5,598 bases of DNA from Alphaproteobacteria bacterium (lineage in GTDB: Bacteria; Pseudomonadota; Alphaproteobacteria; BNTO01), in the NCBI GenBank assembly GCA_025996655.1, contig BNTO01000068.1:1-5598 (forward strand), in the 5' to 3' direction. The notes beneath the pieces are model-generated. The model was not told where the DNA came from, searched no databases, and worked only from the letters and a program-made list of their open reading frames with translations. Positions within the stretch are counted from its first letter, which is position 1. Each line of letters starts with the position of its first letter. Positions 5,428 to 5,598 of this stretch are shown here, one piece after another. The position numbers and the translations under genes are program-made.

Positions 5428-5598
5428 ATGAAAGATGGACGCTTAGTCAAGAAGATTCGCCTTTTCTTTTTGTGTCTAGTCCCAAATTCTTGTTGTATAA
5501 TTCTTGAGCAAGATTATGAAGTGTGGAAGGAGGCTTTAGGAGACAGATTTACCACAGGAACGCCCGAACGACGGAGGCAATTCGTCTCGAAATTCCTC
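5428..5598 (+). CDS. Unrecognised ORF, 5' part only, running off the window
   Basis: ATG 5428 opens a frame of 57 codons with no stop before the window end. An in-frame TAA at 5404 precedes it and AAGAGGAA sits 7 nt upstream. The peptide begins MKDGRLVKKIRLFFLCLVPN, giving a basic start and a short hydrophobic run (about 12-25, with Cys residues) that could be a signal peptide or weak anchor, followed by a charged segment (EQDYEVWKEALGDRF, PERRRQF). It follows the MBL gene by 83 nt on the same strand, so co-transcription is possible, and no clear terminator is seen in 5345-5427. I do not recognise the family. With only 57 codons visible it could still be a chance frame, though the Shine-Dalgarno site favours a real gene. 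Confidence 0.45.
   Translation, partial: MKDGRLVKKIRLFFLCLVPNSCCIILEQDYEVWKEALGDRFTTGTPERRRQFVSKFL

Noticed and set aside
5496..5501. Perfect TATAAT
   Set aside because: No acceptable -35 at 16-18 nt, no TGn extension, and it lies inside the 3'-edge ORF with no good start soon after it.

Overview
The window looks like a piece of an alphaproteobacterial chromosome, possibly from a host-associated or endosymbiont lineage. The main evidence is the RodA protein, whose FLPEKHTDFIFTLLSEEFGF block and [23 protein letters not shown] block resemble alphaproteobacterial RodA rather than FtsW. Base composition is moderately AT-rich, with long A/T homopolymers and poor Shine-Dalgarno sites. The lineage call is inference from protein flavour and was not tested by a search.

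Layout, all genes on the + strand. (a) 2-118: the decayed 3' end of an IS transposase with an in-frame TAG. (b) 119-205: a short leader with a possible promoter and a run of eight G. (c) 206-1735 and 1732-2439: two genes overlapping by ATGA. They encode a divergent pair resembling GspL (PilM/PilN-like) and GspM (PilO-like), the inner-membrane platform proteins of type II secretion and type IV pilus machines. The first ends in a 51-residue Lys/Glu/Arg tail encoded partly by a 49-nt pure-purine tract. (d) 2440-2556: a 117-nt spacer with a perfect small hairpin and a possible 27-codon gene remnant. (e) 2557-3735: rodA, the peptidoglycan glycosyltransferase of the elongasome. (f) 3736-4063: a 328-nt gap dominated by a 211-bp imperfect palindrome (3756-3966) that looks like a MITE or other miniature palindromic element. 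(g) 4064-5344: a membrane-anchored metallo-beta-lactamase-fold hydrolase of the NAPE-PLD/UlaG type, with an Asn where the metal-bridging Asp is expected. (h) 5428-5598: the start of an unrecognised ORF cut by the window edge.

The genes do not form one obvious pathway. The GspL/GspM-like pair is clearly co-translated. rodA could be transcribed with it or on its own. The MBL gene is separated by the palindromic element and has a plausible extended -10 promoter of its own. IS debris at one end and a palindromic element in the largest gap suggest a rearranged neighbourhood, so the secretion/pilus pair may be the remnant of a longer operon. I see no CRISPR array, tRNA, rRNA or complete mobile element. 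The strongest candidates for something undescribed are the palindromic element, the divergent Lys-tailed GspL-like protein and the Asp-to-Asn MBL protein.
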